Source: Zasmidium citrigriseum
Lineage: Eukaryota; Ascomycota; Dothideomycetes; Mycosphaerellales; Mycosphaerellaceae
DNA length: 64,000 nucleotides
Assembly: GCA_002786025.1 (NCBI GenBank)
Contig: NHNW01000035.1
Span: 310,001 to 374,000, forward strand
Direction: 5' to 3'
Shown piece by piece: positions 1 to 10,032 of the stretch (positions are counted from its first letter, which is position 1; every line of letters starts with the position of its first letter). The position numbers and the translations under genes were made by a program. The notes beneath the pieces were generated by a model. It was given only the letters and a program-made list of their open reading frames with translations, searched no databases and was not told where the DNA came from.

Positions 1-282
1 GTCACCAACGTCAACTGCCAACGCGACCCCATCAATCCCGACAACGGCCACCTGGCATACTGCGTCTTCTCGGACAGCAGACTGGACGGAGGCTCCGTGT
101 CAATCCATTTCAATTTCACTCCCGCTGGAGGAGAATGCGCGATGAACTTCGGATACAAGGGGACGTCGTATAGTACGGGAGGGAATGGCCAGCCTGATAC
201 GACGCCGAGCTGTGCTACGTCGAAGTGTGGCGTGGAGGCGTTTTCTTGCGATGTGCAGGCCAAGTGTTACTTTAACTACTAG
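1..282 (+). CDS. Cys-rich, probably secreted protein, 3' end only
   Basis: An open frame runs from base 1 to a TAG at 280-282 with no start in the window, so this is the last ~93 residues of a gene truncated by the left edge. The fragment has eight cysteines, several paired by spacing in the last 30 residues (PSCATSKCG, SCDVQAKC), one potential N-glycosylation site just after the edge is not certain, and no membrane segment. Cysteine density of this kind is typical of disulfide-bonded extracellular fungal proteins, but the signal peptide lies outside the window. I do not recognise the family. Secretion is inference; the open frame and cysteine pattern are seen directly. Confidence 0.6.
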   Translation, partial: VTNVNCQRDPINPDNGHLAYCVFSDSRLDGGSVSIHFNFTPAGGECAMNFGYKGTSYSTGGNGQPDTTPSCATSKCGVEAFSCDVQAKCYFNY

Positions 283-547
283 TGGCGATGCTCGATCGTC
301 GGGGGTCTGAAGGATACGAGAAGGGGAGATGAGGCATGTTCGATAGTTTGCGCAGTTCACTCTTTAAACCAATTTACCAAAGATCAGACTGGCGCTTCAA
401 ATATGTTGAAACATTGCTTGACATGAAGATCAAAGGGGCAGTGGACCATTTATGATTGCCATCTATCTATCTAGACCTGAATGCCCACCCTCTGATTGTC
501 CCGTCGACCCTACGTTCCGGTCGTCTACTCGTAGTTCATCTGAAGGA

Positions 548-645
548 CACAGCCGTACTTCCCCTTTCTGGAGGAATGCTGGAGAACACAGCCGTACTTT
601 CCCTTCCTGGAGGAGTGCTGGAGCTCACAGCCGTATTTGCCGCCC
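548..645 (+). repeat. 39-bp minisatellite, three imperfect copies
   Basis: The phrase CACAGCCGTA recurs at 548, 587 and 626, giving an exact 39-base period. Between copies the filler is TTTCTGGAGGAATGCTGGAG or a close variant. The third copy fades after about 645. Confidence 0.85.
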
Positions 646-1137
646 TTTGCGTAGGTCATGTTGATTGTGCTGGAGTTGTTGGGGTTTGTTGAAGTCTCTG
701 TTGAAGCTCGTGTTGATTGGATGAGATGAAGTCGGAAGAGGAGACGTTCATGATAGAGCTATAAGTATGATCAGTGGTCCTTTGAGAGGCATCACTTGGC
801 ATACGGGGATATTAGCGGTTGCCACGTGGGCGGCTCAGGATCAATGCATGTTTACCCCTGACGAGTCTTGGTAGTCTTGGTATTGATTGAACAATGCCTC
901 GATAGGATGAATGTGGGAGGCTGTGCTCTCTTGATATTGTTCTCAAAGACAAAGCAACGGTCCATTTTTATCTCCTCTAGTCGTCTATCTAGCTAGGCCT
1001 GGATGCATATTCTCTTGACAGCCGTGCGTTCTGGCCGATGTCTCCATCTCCTTCTCCGAGAGCTAGCACTTGGACATTCTCGCCCCCGTCCCTAGAAAAG
1101 AGGAAGATCGCTGGCAATCGGCGAGCCTTGGACCGTG

Positions 1138-1300
1138 CACATGTATCCAGGAGGTGCCGACATCTGAAGGGCGCACATGTAACCGGGAGGCGCCGCCATG
1201 TGAAGAACGTTCGTGTATCCCGCTCCGTGGGACTGCAACTCACACATATACCCAGGAGGGGCTGCCATCTAAAGGACGCACATATAGCCTGGTGGTGTCA
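1138..1300 (+). repeat. 36-bp minisatellite, five imperfect copies
   Basis: A CACATGTA-like phrase occurs at 1138, 1174, 1210, 1243 and 1279, a 36-base period with one 33-base step. Each unit continues with an AGGAGG-GC-GCCATCTGAAGG-like run. The CTGAAGGRC part also precedes the 39-bp array near 541, so the two arrays may share an ancestor. Confidence 0.8.
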
Positions 1301-1877
1301 TTTTGATCGTTGGGGTTGTTTGTGTTGAGAACCTGGCAGGCGAAGATGCTAGACATGTCAACTTCAATCGTTGGAGACGTATCGAATACTTACTTTGAAG
1401 GATCTGAGTTTCGAAGCGGTTGGGGAGAAGACCTGTCTCTGTTGGGACAGAACTGACGCTATAAGTAAATAGATGCAAGTGGCAATCAGGCTTTGACTTT
1501 CCATCCCTTGCTTTGGGATCGATAAGAGTGCATCAGTGGCTACGGGAAGAGTACCTCGGATCCTGAAGACTCCCGCATCTCTCGTTATACTTGGCATTGT
1601 CCTTGGCAAATGCCGATGTTGATGGAGATGCCGTGTTAGTATTGTCCTTAGAGACAAAGACGTCCTTTAGGTCTCGGCATGAACATGCGTTTGGCTGCCA
1701 CGTGCAGGCCACGAGGTCCACTTGGCATTGTCAACGGACTGAGCAGATGCTCTACTTTGAGGTGGACGGGTATGTCGAGCGAATAGCGTCGGAGTTGAGT
1801 GTCTGACCAAAGGTAAGTAACAAAGCCTCAATCGCCACTCACACGGCAGAGGTCGAACCCAACAAAACACTCCTCGC

Positions 1878-3233
1878 TCAATCATGACAAGGCTTCGAAA
1901 TCCTTCGACACCACCCACAATGATTCGTCCAAGGCACGCCGACCTTCTTGGCCCCCTCCTTCGAGTACTGCCGACACTCATGCTGATGCGGCAATCCCAA
2001 AACCTCCGTCTTGTTCACGCACCGCTTACAGGGACCCGGCTTGCGCGGCTCACCAAGACCGCGGGAGACATCTTGAATGTTGCCAGCATGTGTGATCGAC
2101 ACGGCTGTCTTGGCCGCTGAGTCTTGTGCATCGGAATAGAATTGTTGAAGTTTGTATTGCCACTCCGAGTCGTCGATGCTTACGATGCTGTTCGCAGGAG
2201 GCTGTATGGGATGCTCCAATTTGAGTCGCCTTCTTTTCTTCGGGCTGGGATTGTCGTCGCTGTCCTGGTTGACAGGCGGTGGAGTAGGTTCTTGAGTTGA
2301 TGATGTGGCAGCAGTGGTCTGCGCTGACGCCTTCCTGGCCTCCTCGCGAAGGATGCACAGCTCGACATCTTTTGCACTGGTCGCGATTTTTTGCTCCTCA
2401 AGCTCCCTTTCCAGCCTTCTAATTTTGACAAGGGGGTTGGTGGGACCCTTTTCTGGAGCTGGTGTGGTGTCCATGGCTCCGATCGTGCTTTGGTACCGCG
2501 CAGTCAATTCTTTGACTTTAGCATCATGTGCCGCCCTCATCTTCTGCACAGTGTGCGTATGCTCGGCCTTGAGTCTCGCAACCTCGGTGCTGTGGTCCGC
2601 TTTAAGGCTGTCGATCGCCAGCTGATGGTCAGCTTCGAGATTCGTGATCTTCTCTTCGTAGCTTCGTGAGATGGTGGTGTTGCTCAAGAGTCTGCTTGCA
2701 GCCCTCGCAGTTGATGTCTGAGGGGTCGAATGGTGGACTGGGGATCTTGGCCGACTCTCGGCGACAGTATTCTCCATGCTGAGGTCAAAGGCATTGCTTC
2801 GACATGTCTCAGGGGTGGGGTGGTTGACTTGAGGGGCCATGGTGTTCCAGAACGCAATGTCTGTTGTCGCGACGTTCGCTCTCCGAGATGTGTCGGAAGT
2901 GTAGTGGTTGGCTGGAGATACGGAGGCGTCTGAAGAGGTGGCGCCTTGAGTGGTGAGGCCGAAGACATTGCTTCGAGATGCGTCGGAAGCAAGGTGGTTG
3001 GGCGGACCGGTTGAGCTGAACGGAGAGGCAGTGCCTTCGATCATACACTCCAAGGCTGGCCTTTGACTGGCGTAAGGAGTCGAATATCTGGCCACATATT
3101 CTGAGGGGGCCTGAACGACAGTCTCTCCGGCGGCGAAATTGGCAAGATCCCTCCGTGACATGTCAGGCTGCCGGGTCGTCGCTTCGTACAAAGGACCACG
3201 AGCGCCGTCGTTGATGTAGTTCCACGAAGCCAT
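1878..3233 (-). CDS. hypothetical coiled-coil protein with C-terminal cysteine cluster
   Basis: A single open exon encodes 451 residues. I start at the ATG at 3233 (MASWNYINDG); the frame is open further upstream but has no ATG there. The N-terminal half is Ser/Thr/Pro-rich and looks disordered. A charged heptad-like stretch around residues 185-270 (repeats of the type ADHSTEVARLKAEHTHTVQ) should form a coiled coil, followed by a second basic-acidic segment with a KKRRRLK nuclear-localisation-like run. The last 60 residues hold five cysteines and two histidines (CKRCVNK, HECRQY, HCGWC, KPCHD), which could bind zinc. I know no named family with this layout; a nuclear role is inference from the basic run and Cys/His tail. 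Confidence 0.7.
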   Translation of the reverse strand: MASWNYINDGARGPLYEATTRQPDMSRRDLANFAAGETVVQAPSEYVARYSTPYASQRPALECMIEGTASPFSSTGPPNHLASDASRSNVFGLTTQGATSSDASVSPANHYTSDTSRRANVATTDIAFWNTMAPQVNHPTPETCRSNAFDLSMENTVAESRPRSPVHHSTPQTSTARAASRLLSNTTISRSYEEKITNLEADHQLAIDSLKADHSTEVARLKAEHTHTVQKMRAAHDAKVKELTARYQSTIGAMDTTPAPEKGPTNPLVKIRRLERELEEQKIATSAKDVELCILREEARKASAQTTAATSSTQEPTPPPVNQDSDDNPSPKKRRRLKLEHPIQPPANSIVSIDDSEWQYKLQQFYSDAQDSAAKTAVSITHAGNIQDVSRGLGEPRKPGPCKRCVNKTEVLGLPHQHECRQYSKEGAKKVGVPWTNHCGWCRRISKPCHD

Positions 3234-3775
3234 CCTGCTGAGATCAAGGAATGTGGGCGTGGCGATGAATGTCTGCGCAGTCAACGATCTGTATGCGTGG
3301 TGTAGGTGGACGGATGGGTGCTGCGAGTGAGAAATTCATATAGTCCAAAAAATCAGCTAGTTTGGTACTCTTGCCGCGTCGGTCCATCCGAGCCATGGAA
3401 GGCAGCATCTGACTGTGCAATGCAGCCAATACATGAGGCAGCGACTACCGTGACCTCCGCACTCTTGACCAGTGACCCATATAGATATTGCAATTTGTAG
3501 AAAAAGCAGAATGTACGAAAGAGAGTCACACATTTTTTGAACCAATTTTGCTTCAAGAGATAGGAGAAAATGAGAAAGGCCGCCCATAAATCGAAAATGT
3601 CTCCCCACCTTAATAAGATCCCCTGTTGTCGAAGCACGCCGGAAGGAAAGGAAATCAGGCTCCAAAATCATGCCCGTTGAAGTGTCAAGCCGCATTGTCA
3701 GTGTCGTCGACGCTCAATGTCGCTCCAGTCGAGAGTCATCAAATTCAGTCGTCGTCGAAGTAGTATGTCTGCAGC
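3234..3775. other. intergenic, upstream of coiled-coil gene
   Basis: Holds the promoter side of the 451-residue coiled-coil gene and the 3' flank of the ubiquitin-like gene. A minus-strand open stretch at 3357-3695 lacks a credible product and was not called. Confidence 0.5.
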
Positions 3776-4450
3776 TCACACAATCTCAATCGTATCACCC
3801 TCCTTGATGCCGAGCTACACAGAACCGTCAGTACACATACACACGATTGAACCACACCGCCGAAAGCAAAGCAGTCATCATACCTGCCCCAAAGTCCTAG
3901 TCTCCCGCCCCTGAATCTTCGTCTCCCCGTGCTTAAACACCATAATCTCCACCATCCTCCCCAAATCCTTCGCCAGCTCCTTCATCGCCTCGTTGAAAGG
4001 CGCGCTCGGCCGTCGCACATACGTCCTCGTCTTGCGTCCCTTGCCCGTGACATGGATCTCGAGCCAGGAGTTCGGGCCTACGGCAAGCTGCTTCTGCAAG
4101 CCTTTGACCTGTCGCTCGTGACCGGCTTTGAGTTTCTCCATTTGGTCGTAGAGACGGTTGATGTCGCCGTTGGCTTTGGCGAGGGTGCGTTTTTGGTCAG
4201 CGATCGTCTCCTCCATCTTCGCCACCTGCTCCGTAAACTCCGCACGAGCTTTCTGTACAGCTTCGTCCACGACGGTCTGTTGCTCGGTCTCCATGGTGGC
4301 GATCTTGTCTTGGTAGCCCTGGATAATGCTGTTGGTGTAGGCTTCGCGGGAGGCGAGACGGGCGGCCGCTTCGATGGCGGAGTGAACGCCGGACGGCATG
4401 GTGTTCTTTCTGGCGGAGATGTCTTTGGTGATCCGGTTGTTTGGATCCAT
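3776..4450 (-). CDS. coiled-coil protein with C-terminal ubiquitin-like (Rad60-SLD/SUMO-type) domain
   Basis: Two exons, 4450-3884 and 3814-3776, joined across a 69-nt GTATGA...TAG intron, give 201 residues. The short second exon (LGIKEGDTIEIV then stop) completes the fold and would be lost if the intron were read through. Residues ~20-125 are charged and heptad-like (coiled coil). Residues ~130-201 read as a beta-grasp domain: a strand with LEIHVTGKGRKTRTYVRR, a helix with NEAMKELAKDLGRMV, then a strand with HGETKIQ and the classic ending in which the GIKEGDTIEIV segment forms the last strand. This pattern matches SUMO-like/Rad60 C-terminal domains. There is no C-terminal Gly-Gly, so conjugation is not expected. 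The function of this combination is unknown to me. Confidence 0.8.
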
Positions 4451-5115
4451 TGGTAGGTGGATGTACGTGAGAGGTGTGATGTGAAGTAAGGAAGGGGTTT
4501 CCAGGGGTCGATGCTGTGCTTTCGCCGCAGAATGTTGTTGATGCCAGTGTAGTCGCCTGAGATTGATTGTGATGTCTGACTGGAAATGAAGCGCAAATGG
4601 TAGAAAGTGTGATGCTAGGGCGTGGTGACAAGTCTCTGGTTCTTGTTCCGGCTACTTTGGGGTGACAGCGAACGTCAATTGAGTTGCCTTGAAATGTGCC
4701 TGGATGGTGGTTGTTGGAAGAGTATGTAAAGGTGAGGGAGTAGGGAGAGGTTGCACAAAGAGCAGGCGTCACAGTCGAAGGATCAGATGTTGGCAAAGTG
4801 AAGCCTACGTTCAGCGTTAGGAGACCGTGCCCTGGCATGTGATGGACGTTAGCGTGTGTCGTGAACTCGCGGCGAGAAGAACATACCGTGCCTCCCTGCC
4901 CGACTTTCTGACAAATTGACGATCACCACATGCAGCCAGTTGACGCAGAAGCCAAACTCATTCAGACAGAACCTCACAGTTCCTTTCAGCACACTCGCAA
5001 CAACTAAGATACATACATATACAAAGTCTCCATCCCTTTTCCTTCCTTTCCCACGTGATAGAGTTCTGACATCGCCCATAAAAGCGAATCAAACGCCCCC
5101 AAACAAGAACGCAAA
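4451..5115. other. intergenic, promoter of the ubiquitin-like gene
   Basis: 665 bases between two minus-strand genes. Open stretches here (for example 4600-4838 minus) are frame shadows without support. No repeat or RNA gene seen. Confidence 0.5.
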
Positions 5116-8100
5116 CTACCGTCGACTGCTCGCCATTTCGCCATACCGTCCTCTCTCCCTCGTAGTATCGTACGCTTGAAGCACTCTCGCCTGCGACTCA
5201 TCCGTCTGCGAAAAGGCATACCCGCGCTGTTTCCGCATGCGCTGCACTTGTCGTACTTTGCGGATGGCTTTTTGGAATTGCTCCATCCTATCATCGTAAT
5301 CAGTATCAATGATACACATCTCGGTACAGTGTTTGAGGGGACATACCTCGGCCGATAATCCTGGATATTATACTTCTGGATCTCCTGCACGTGGTGGTAG
5401 GCCTGGGGATAGTACATGCGCTTTGCGTACTTCCAGGCGAAATCTCGCAGTAAGCACAGCGCGGGGAGGATGACGACGCCCATGAGCCAGAAGTTCGGAT
5501 CTGTGAGGATGATGGGAAGGGTGTTCTTGTACTCGGTCGAGAAGCCGAGCATCGGGGCTACTGTCGCATAGACTGGTAGGAAGATGAACCAGATGGCGAG
5601 TGAGCCGGGGATGGCGATTACTGTGTATTTGGTCCAGATGTTGGTGATGAGAGCGGCCTTGGCGAGGACGGTGACGAGGCCGGCGGTGTACAGGGCAGTA
5701 CCCCATACCCAGTGGCCTGCAATCTTGCCGTCCGATAAGACGCCATCCCTCCAGTAGATGGCCTCGCTGACGAAGTAGAGGACCAGAGAATGGAAGAAGC
5801 CGTTGCCTACCCAGCTCCAGAAGTTGTGCGTGCGAAAGAAGATGCCTTTTTGACTGAGCTGATACAGCTGTGGATATCGATCGAGCAATCGTGCATTAAC
5901 GAACTGATCGAAGATTCCCAGCACAAAAGGTGGCATGGCGGTGAAGATGACGTTGAAGAAGGATAATGTCCATGATTCGTAGATGACCTGACCGGAGAAG
6001 GCGTTTTGGAAGGAGTACCAGAACTGCGTGATGAAGAGTGCCGTGTTCTTGTAGTAGAAGTAGAGGATGACTTTGCTGATTCGTTGGTAAGACCAGGAGC
6101 CGTGGACCAGGAGGAGTTTCCGGAGAAAGCGGAATTGTGCGATCGAGACATCGGCAGACCGGGCTGCTTGCAGGCCTTCGACACCAGAGATACCAATGCC
6201 GATGTGGGCTGCCTGGATCATCGAGACATCGTTCGCGCCGTCGCCAATGGCCAAGAGAATACTTTTCATATGGCGCTTGACGAGCTTTACGACCAATGCC
6301 TTTTGCAGTGGAGAGACACGGCAGCATATGACCGCTTTGCACATCACTGCGAGATCCAGGAACAGCTTCTCCATGTCCTTCTCCAGGGCGAATGTCAGAC
6401 TCTTGCCGTCAATAACGAGCGCGAGAGTCTCCATCTCGATGCCGCCGGCTCGTTGTGAGTTGATCGCGTCCAGCTTCTTCTGAATGTTGTTTCTCGTGTC
6501 GACAGCGTTTTCCTCATTGACGATCAGTAGGGTCATGTCTTCGCTAATGAGCTTGCAAGACATTCCGATGTTGATGGCTGTCTCCTGTCTGTCACCAGTC
6601 AGTACCCACACCTTGATGCCAGCGGTCTGCAGGGTGTGGATGGTGTCTGGAACGCCGTCTTGGAGCTTGTCTTCGATAGCTGTAGCACCCAGAAGCGTAA
6701 AGTCGTGCTCGATGATCTCAGCCGCCTTGTCAAGCTCTTCCGCACGGTTGCCGCTAACAGTCGTGGCGGCAGTGTTGAAGACCTCATACCATTCCCTGAA
6801 CTCGGACTCGGGAATCTCTCTGTACGCAAGACACAGCGTCCGAAGACCCTCAGCTGCATACTCTTCAAGATGTAACAGAGTCTTCTCAACCATCTCGTCT
6901 CGCACGCCAAGTCGCTCCAGGATCACAGTATCGGCTCCTTTCGTGTAGCATCGAATCTTGCCATCCGGACAGCGGTAGATACAACTCATTCGCTTTCTGG
7001 TAGAATTGAACTCGCAGACCGCGAGAAGCTCATAGTCGTACTCCTGGCCACCAACTTCGATGCTCACCATCTTCGGCTTTCGGGCGACGAACTTGTAACC
7101 GAGCTGAACAGCACCTTCAACCAAAGCACCTTCGTCTGGCGAGGCGGCTTGGTACTTGATCTGGCCTGGCTTCTCAGCCTTGACTTCCGGGATGACAGTA
7201 TGACAGGTCGAGAGCAGGCTCAGGAATTGGTGAATGCCTTCTGTATTCTGACCTCCCCGTCGATGCTGCTCCAAGGCACGGTAATCGTAGATACCCGTCC
7301 CAGACTCATCACCATCGTAGACTCTGCGATCTTCAGGAACATCGTCAGCGTACTGTACACCGCCAATACTGCACTGTCGGAACTCCATCATGTTGCAGGT
7401 AAGTGTACCGGTCTTATCTGAGAAGATATATTCGACTTGGCCAAGCTCCTCGACCAAAGAGCTCGTTCTGCAATTCGCTGGGGTATCCGTTTCCGGGTAG
7501 TAAATGTCAAGATCGCTGCTGATTAGGAAAGCCTGGTAATACTTGATGATTTCCACTGTCACGAACAGGGAGATGGGCACCAGGTTAGAGTACAGAATCC
7601 AGTACGTGAAGATGTCGCTGAAAAACTGCTTGGCCGGGTTTGTCGATTCAAGTGACAGGAACCAGAGATTGGGTCCGATAGTCTGCCTGACTACCAAATC
7701 TCCAATAGATGAGATGATGGACAGAGCGACCAAGACACCACCGAGCATGAGAATCTGTGTGTTCACCCTGTGCTCGACGTTAGTACGCTTGATAGGCGTG
7801 GCTGTGGCATTCCTCATGAGCTTCGTTTCGTGGCCAGTAAACACGACGATTCCATGAACCCAGGGAGTGTTGCGGAGGGTGGCGCCTCGCAGAAGAAGCT
7901 GATCGGGTGCAAGAGGCAACTCTTTCTCACCACCACCAGCCTGCATGGTGAGCGTAGCCTCGTAGGTGTAAAGACTGGAGTTCGGCTGTTCGCTGCGCAC
8001 TCTGCCACCGACCCGCGACAGCTCAGCTGATGATATCAGGTCGGTAGTCTCGGGTATGGCTTGCTTGATTTTGAGATTCGTCTCTCCGTCCAGGTTTGCG

Positions 8101-9245
8101 GTCTCGATGTAGCACAGTCCCTCGGGTTCTGAAGATGCCAGAAGCACCAAATCGGCAGGGAAAGGCTCTTCGGATTCCACTCGAACAATGTCTCCCACTT
8201 TAATGTCGATCCATCGCACGTCCTGGAATGTTGACCCTCTTAGTACCCGCGCGCGACTCTTGTTCAGCTGAGCATCTTGCGACCTTCGCCTGTTGTCCTC
8301 CACAATTTCCTTGCCTGCAGACACCAGCAACACAATACCCAGGGGCACAATCGTGGTATACCTGTTGGTGGGACTGATATTCGGGATCTGCTGCAAAATC
8401 GCAGTGAACAAGAAGAACAAGTTGGCGTACTTGCTGAACTGTTCGAACAAGAACTTGGGCACAAAGGTCGCAATGTTGTACTTGGTCGTCGAAACGTGGT
8501 TGTCCGCGTACTTGTTTTGCGCATTTGCAGGCGGGTTGTTCAGGTGGATTATCCTGGGGCCCAGAGTTGAAGGATCGACCTTTCGATTGAATGGATTGCT
8601 CGGCAGACCGAACTTGAACTTGGAGCCTGGTGTCTTTCGTTCGGGCAGAGTGTCATTCACACTATCCAGACCAACGCTACCGGTCGCATGGTGTGTCCTC
8701 GTCTCTGTCAGAGGCAGGTCCATTTCACTATATTCCGGTCCCATGCCCAACATGTTCTTGGCTTTCCCCATGATGCCTCCGCCCATGCTCAAGATACTGT
8801 TCCTGTTGCGATGCTTCCCTCTGCCATGCTGTATGGGTATACCGGGCACATTGTCCTCATCAATGCCACCTCCTGCAGCGTATCCTCCCTGAAACGACGC
8901 GGTATCGGAATAGCGGTCGTTGTCATATTCGGAATATCGCTGGTAATTGCCCAATCCAGAAGTCTGCGAGAGATTGCGGCCCGGATCGCCTAGAGGAGGT
9001 GGATGCGGAAGTCCCTGGGTGTGTCCTGGCCCGCCAGGCAGAGAAGTGGTAGGATGCGCCTGCGAGCCTACGAAGTCGTCGTGGGAGGTACTAATGCGGC
9101 CATGGGTATCGTAATCATGCAGAATGCGCTCGTCGCTCACGGGAGGAGGGTTTCCCGAATTGTAGATGGGACCTTCATCATCGTCCAGGCCCAGCAGGTC
9201 GTCGTTGCTTGGGCCCTGGTGGTGTGGATTGGGCCTGCCGGCCAT
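5116..9245 (-). CDS. DRS2: P4-type ATPase, aminophospholipid flippase (Drs2 family)
   Basis: Exon 9245-5347 joins exon 5287-5116 across a 59-nt intron to give 1356 residues, a usual length for the family. Known role: ATP-driven flipping of phosphatidylserine/ethanolamine to the cytosolic leaflet of late Golgi and secretory membranes, with a Cdc50-type partner. Seen here: N-terminal DDLLGLDDDEGP motif of Drs2 homologues; the actuator loop LDGETNLK (the P4 version of TGES); the phosphorylation motif DKTGTLTCN with Asp near residue 610; GDGANDVSMIQ near 1000; and about ten hydrophobic segments placed as in P-type pumps. The second exon supplies the conserved basic C-terminal tail (YRPR|MEQFQKAIRKVRQ), the region of the autoinhibitory and Arf-GEF contacts in yeast Drs2. 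Reading through the intron would instead give an unrelated tail. Shares a 508-bp divergent upstream region with the gene at 9754. Confidence 0.96.
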
Positions 9246-9753
9246 GGTTGTGGGCAGGCCTCGCGCGGAGGGGGTGCTGCGGCCTGCCGATTAACTGGTC
9301 CTCATCGACCAGACCATCAACGCCGCCAGTTCTCTTCAATATTTGACGCAATCGCAATTATCAACAGCGCTCAGCGGAAGGCGCGAGGGGTGGTTGGTAT
9401 GGGCGGAGGTGTCTGGTGTTCAGGGATTGCGGATTGCGGGCGGGCTGGTCAAAGCGAGCGACAGGTGCGAAGGAGCCGAATGCGCTTTCTTTGCTCAATG
9501 GGAAAAGAGGAAGCCTATTCCTGCTATTCCTGGGGCGGTGGAGGCGGCGGCGAAGTGCAGTCGTGTGCGCGTGTGTTGGTCGTGAGCTGGACATAAGCTC
9601 GATGCTGCGCCCTCTGCCTCGCAGCACCATCCCAAGACCGTTGGTCCACGTGCGAGCCTAATGAAACGTTCGGCCGCCCTGCCGAATGCCACCGCACTTC
9701 AACTCCCGTACCCAACCAGACACTCTCGTATCCAAATACCACATCCAGACATC
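9246..9753. promoter_or_regulatory. divergent intergenic region between DRS2 and the small mitochondrial-type gene
   Basis: 508 bases separate two start codons facing away from each other, so both promoters must lie here. A CCACCGCCCC/GCGGTGG-rich stretch at 9535-9555 is the most base-biased part. No TATA-like sequence stands out. Confidence 0.5.
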
Positions 9754-10032
9754 ATGCTACGAACACCCATATCTCGACAGCGCAATGCCTTCATCACCCA
9801 GCAGCGACGTACCTTCCTTGGACTGCAACGGACACCCGCCCCGAAGCCGCAGATGATGGGTTATCTCGTGCTCCAGGGGCTTGCTGTCGTTCTTCTAGCA
9901 GACCTAGCCATTGCGACCGTGCAAAACGAACCAACTACCATTCGATCAGTTGCTCAGAGTGCTGGGCTCTGGCTAGACCCTCCGGCATTCGAGAAAGCAC
10001 ACGACCCGAAGCAGAAGCCTGTTCAGGAGTAA
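9754..10032 (+). CDS. small mitochondrial-type membrane protein
   Basis: A single exon of 92 residues from the ATG at 9754; an in-frame ATG at 9661 would give 123 residues. I prefer 9754 because the product then begins MLRTPISRQRNAF with Arg/Ser-rich, acid-free character through QQRRTFLG, a typical mitochondrial presequence with a cleavage-like RRTF. One hydrophobic segment spans residues ~36-56 (MGYLVLQGLAVVLLADLAIATV), followed by a polar tail. Single-span inner-membrane subunits and assembly factors have this plan. I do not recognise which one it is. Mitochondrial location is inference. Confidence 0.7.
   Translation: MLRTPISRQRNAFITQQRRTFLGLQRTPAPKPQMMGYLVLQGLAVVLLADLAIATVQNEPTTIRSVAQSAGLWLDPPAFEKAHDPKQKPVQE

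Larger units (their letters stand above)
283..1877. other. gene-poor tract with decayed repeats
   Basis: No convincing coding frame is seen on either strand; short open stretches have no intron-like or start context that supports them. The tract holds two minisatellites (548-645 and 1138-1300) and scattered near-copies of short segments: a TCTATCTAGC-type block near 465 recurs near 985, and a TTGTYCTYARAGACAAAG block near 940 recurs near 1645. This looks like the worn remains of an internally duplicated sequence. Confidence 0.6.

Noticed and set aside
3357..3695. minus-strand open frame of 112 codons
   Set aside because: Codons and residues look random, with no family resemblance.
4197..4838. 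213-codon minus-strand open frame
   Set aside because: Overlaps the ubiquitin-like gene in another frame; Ser/Thr/Pro/His-rich shadow.
5004..5346. Drs2 frame continued without splicing to a 1413-residue product
   Set aside because: The unspliced tail has no family resemblance; splicing the 59-nt intron restores the conserved basic tail.
8293..8892. hydrophobic plus-strand open frame inside DRS2
   Set aside because: It is antisense to conserved Drs2 coding sequence and has no independent support.
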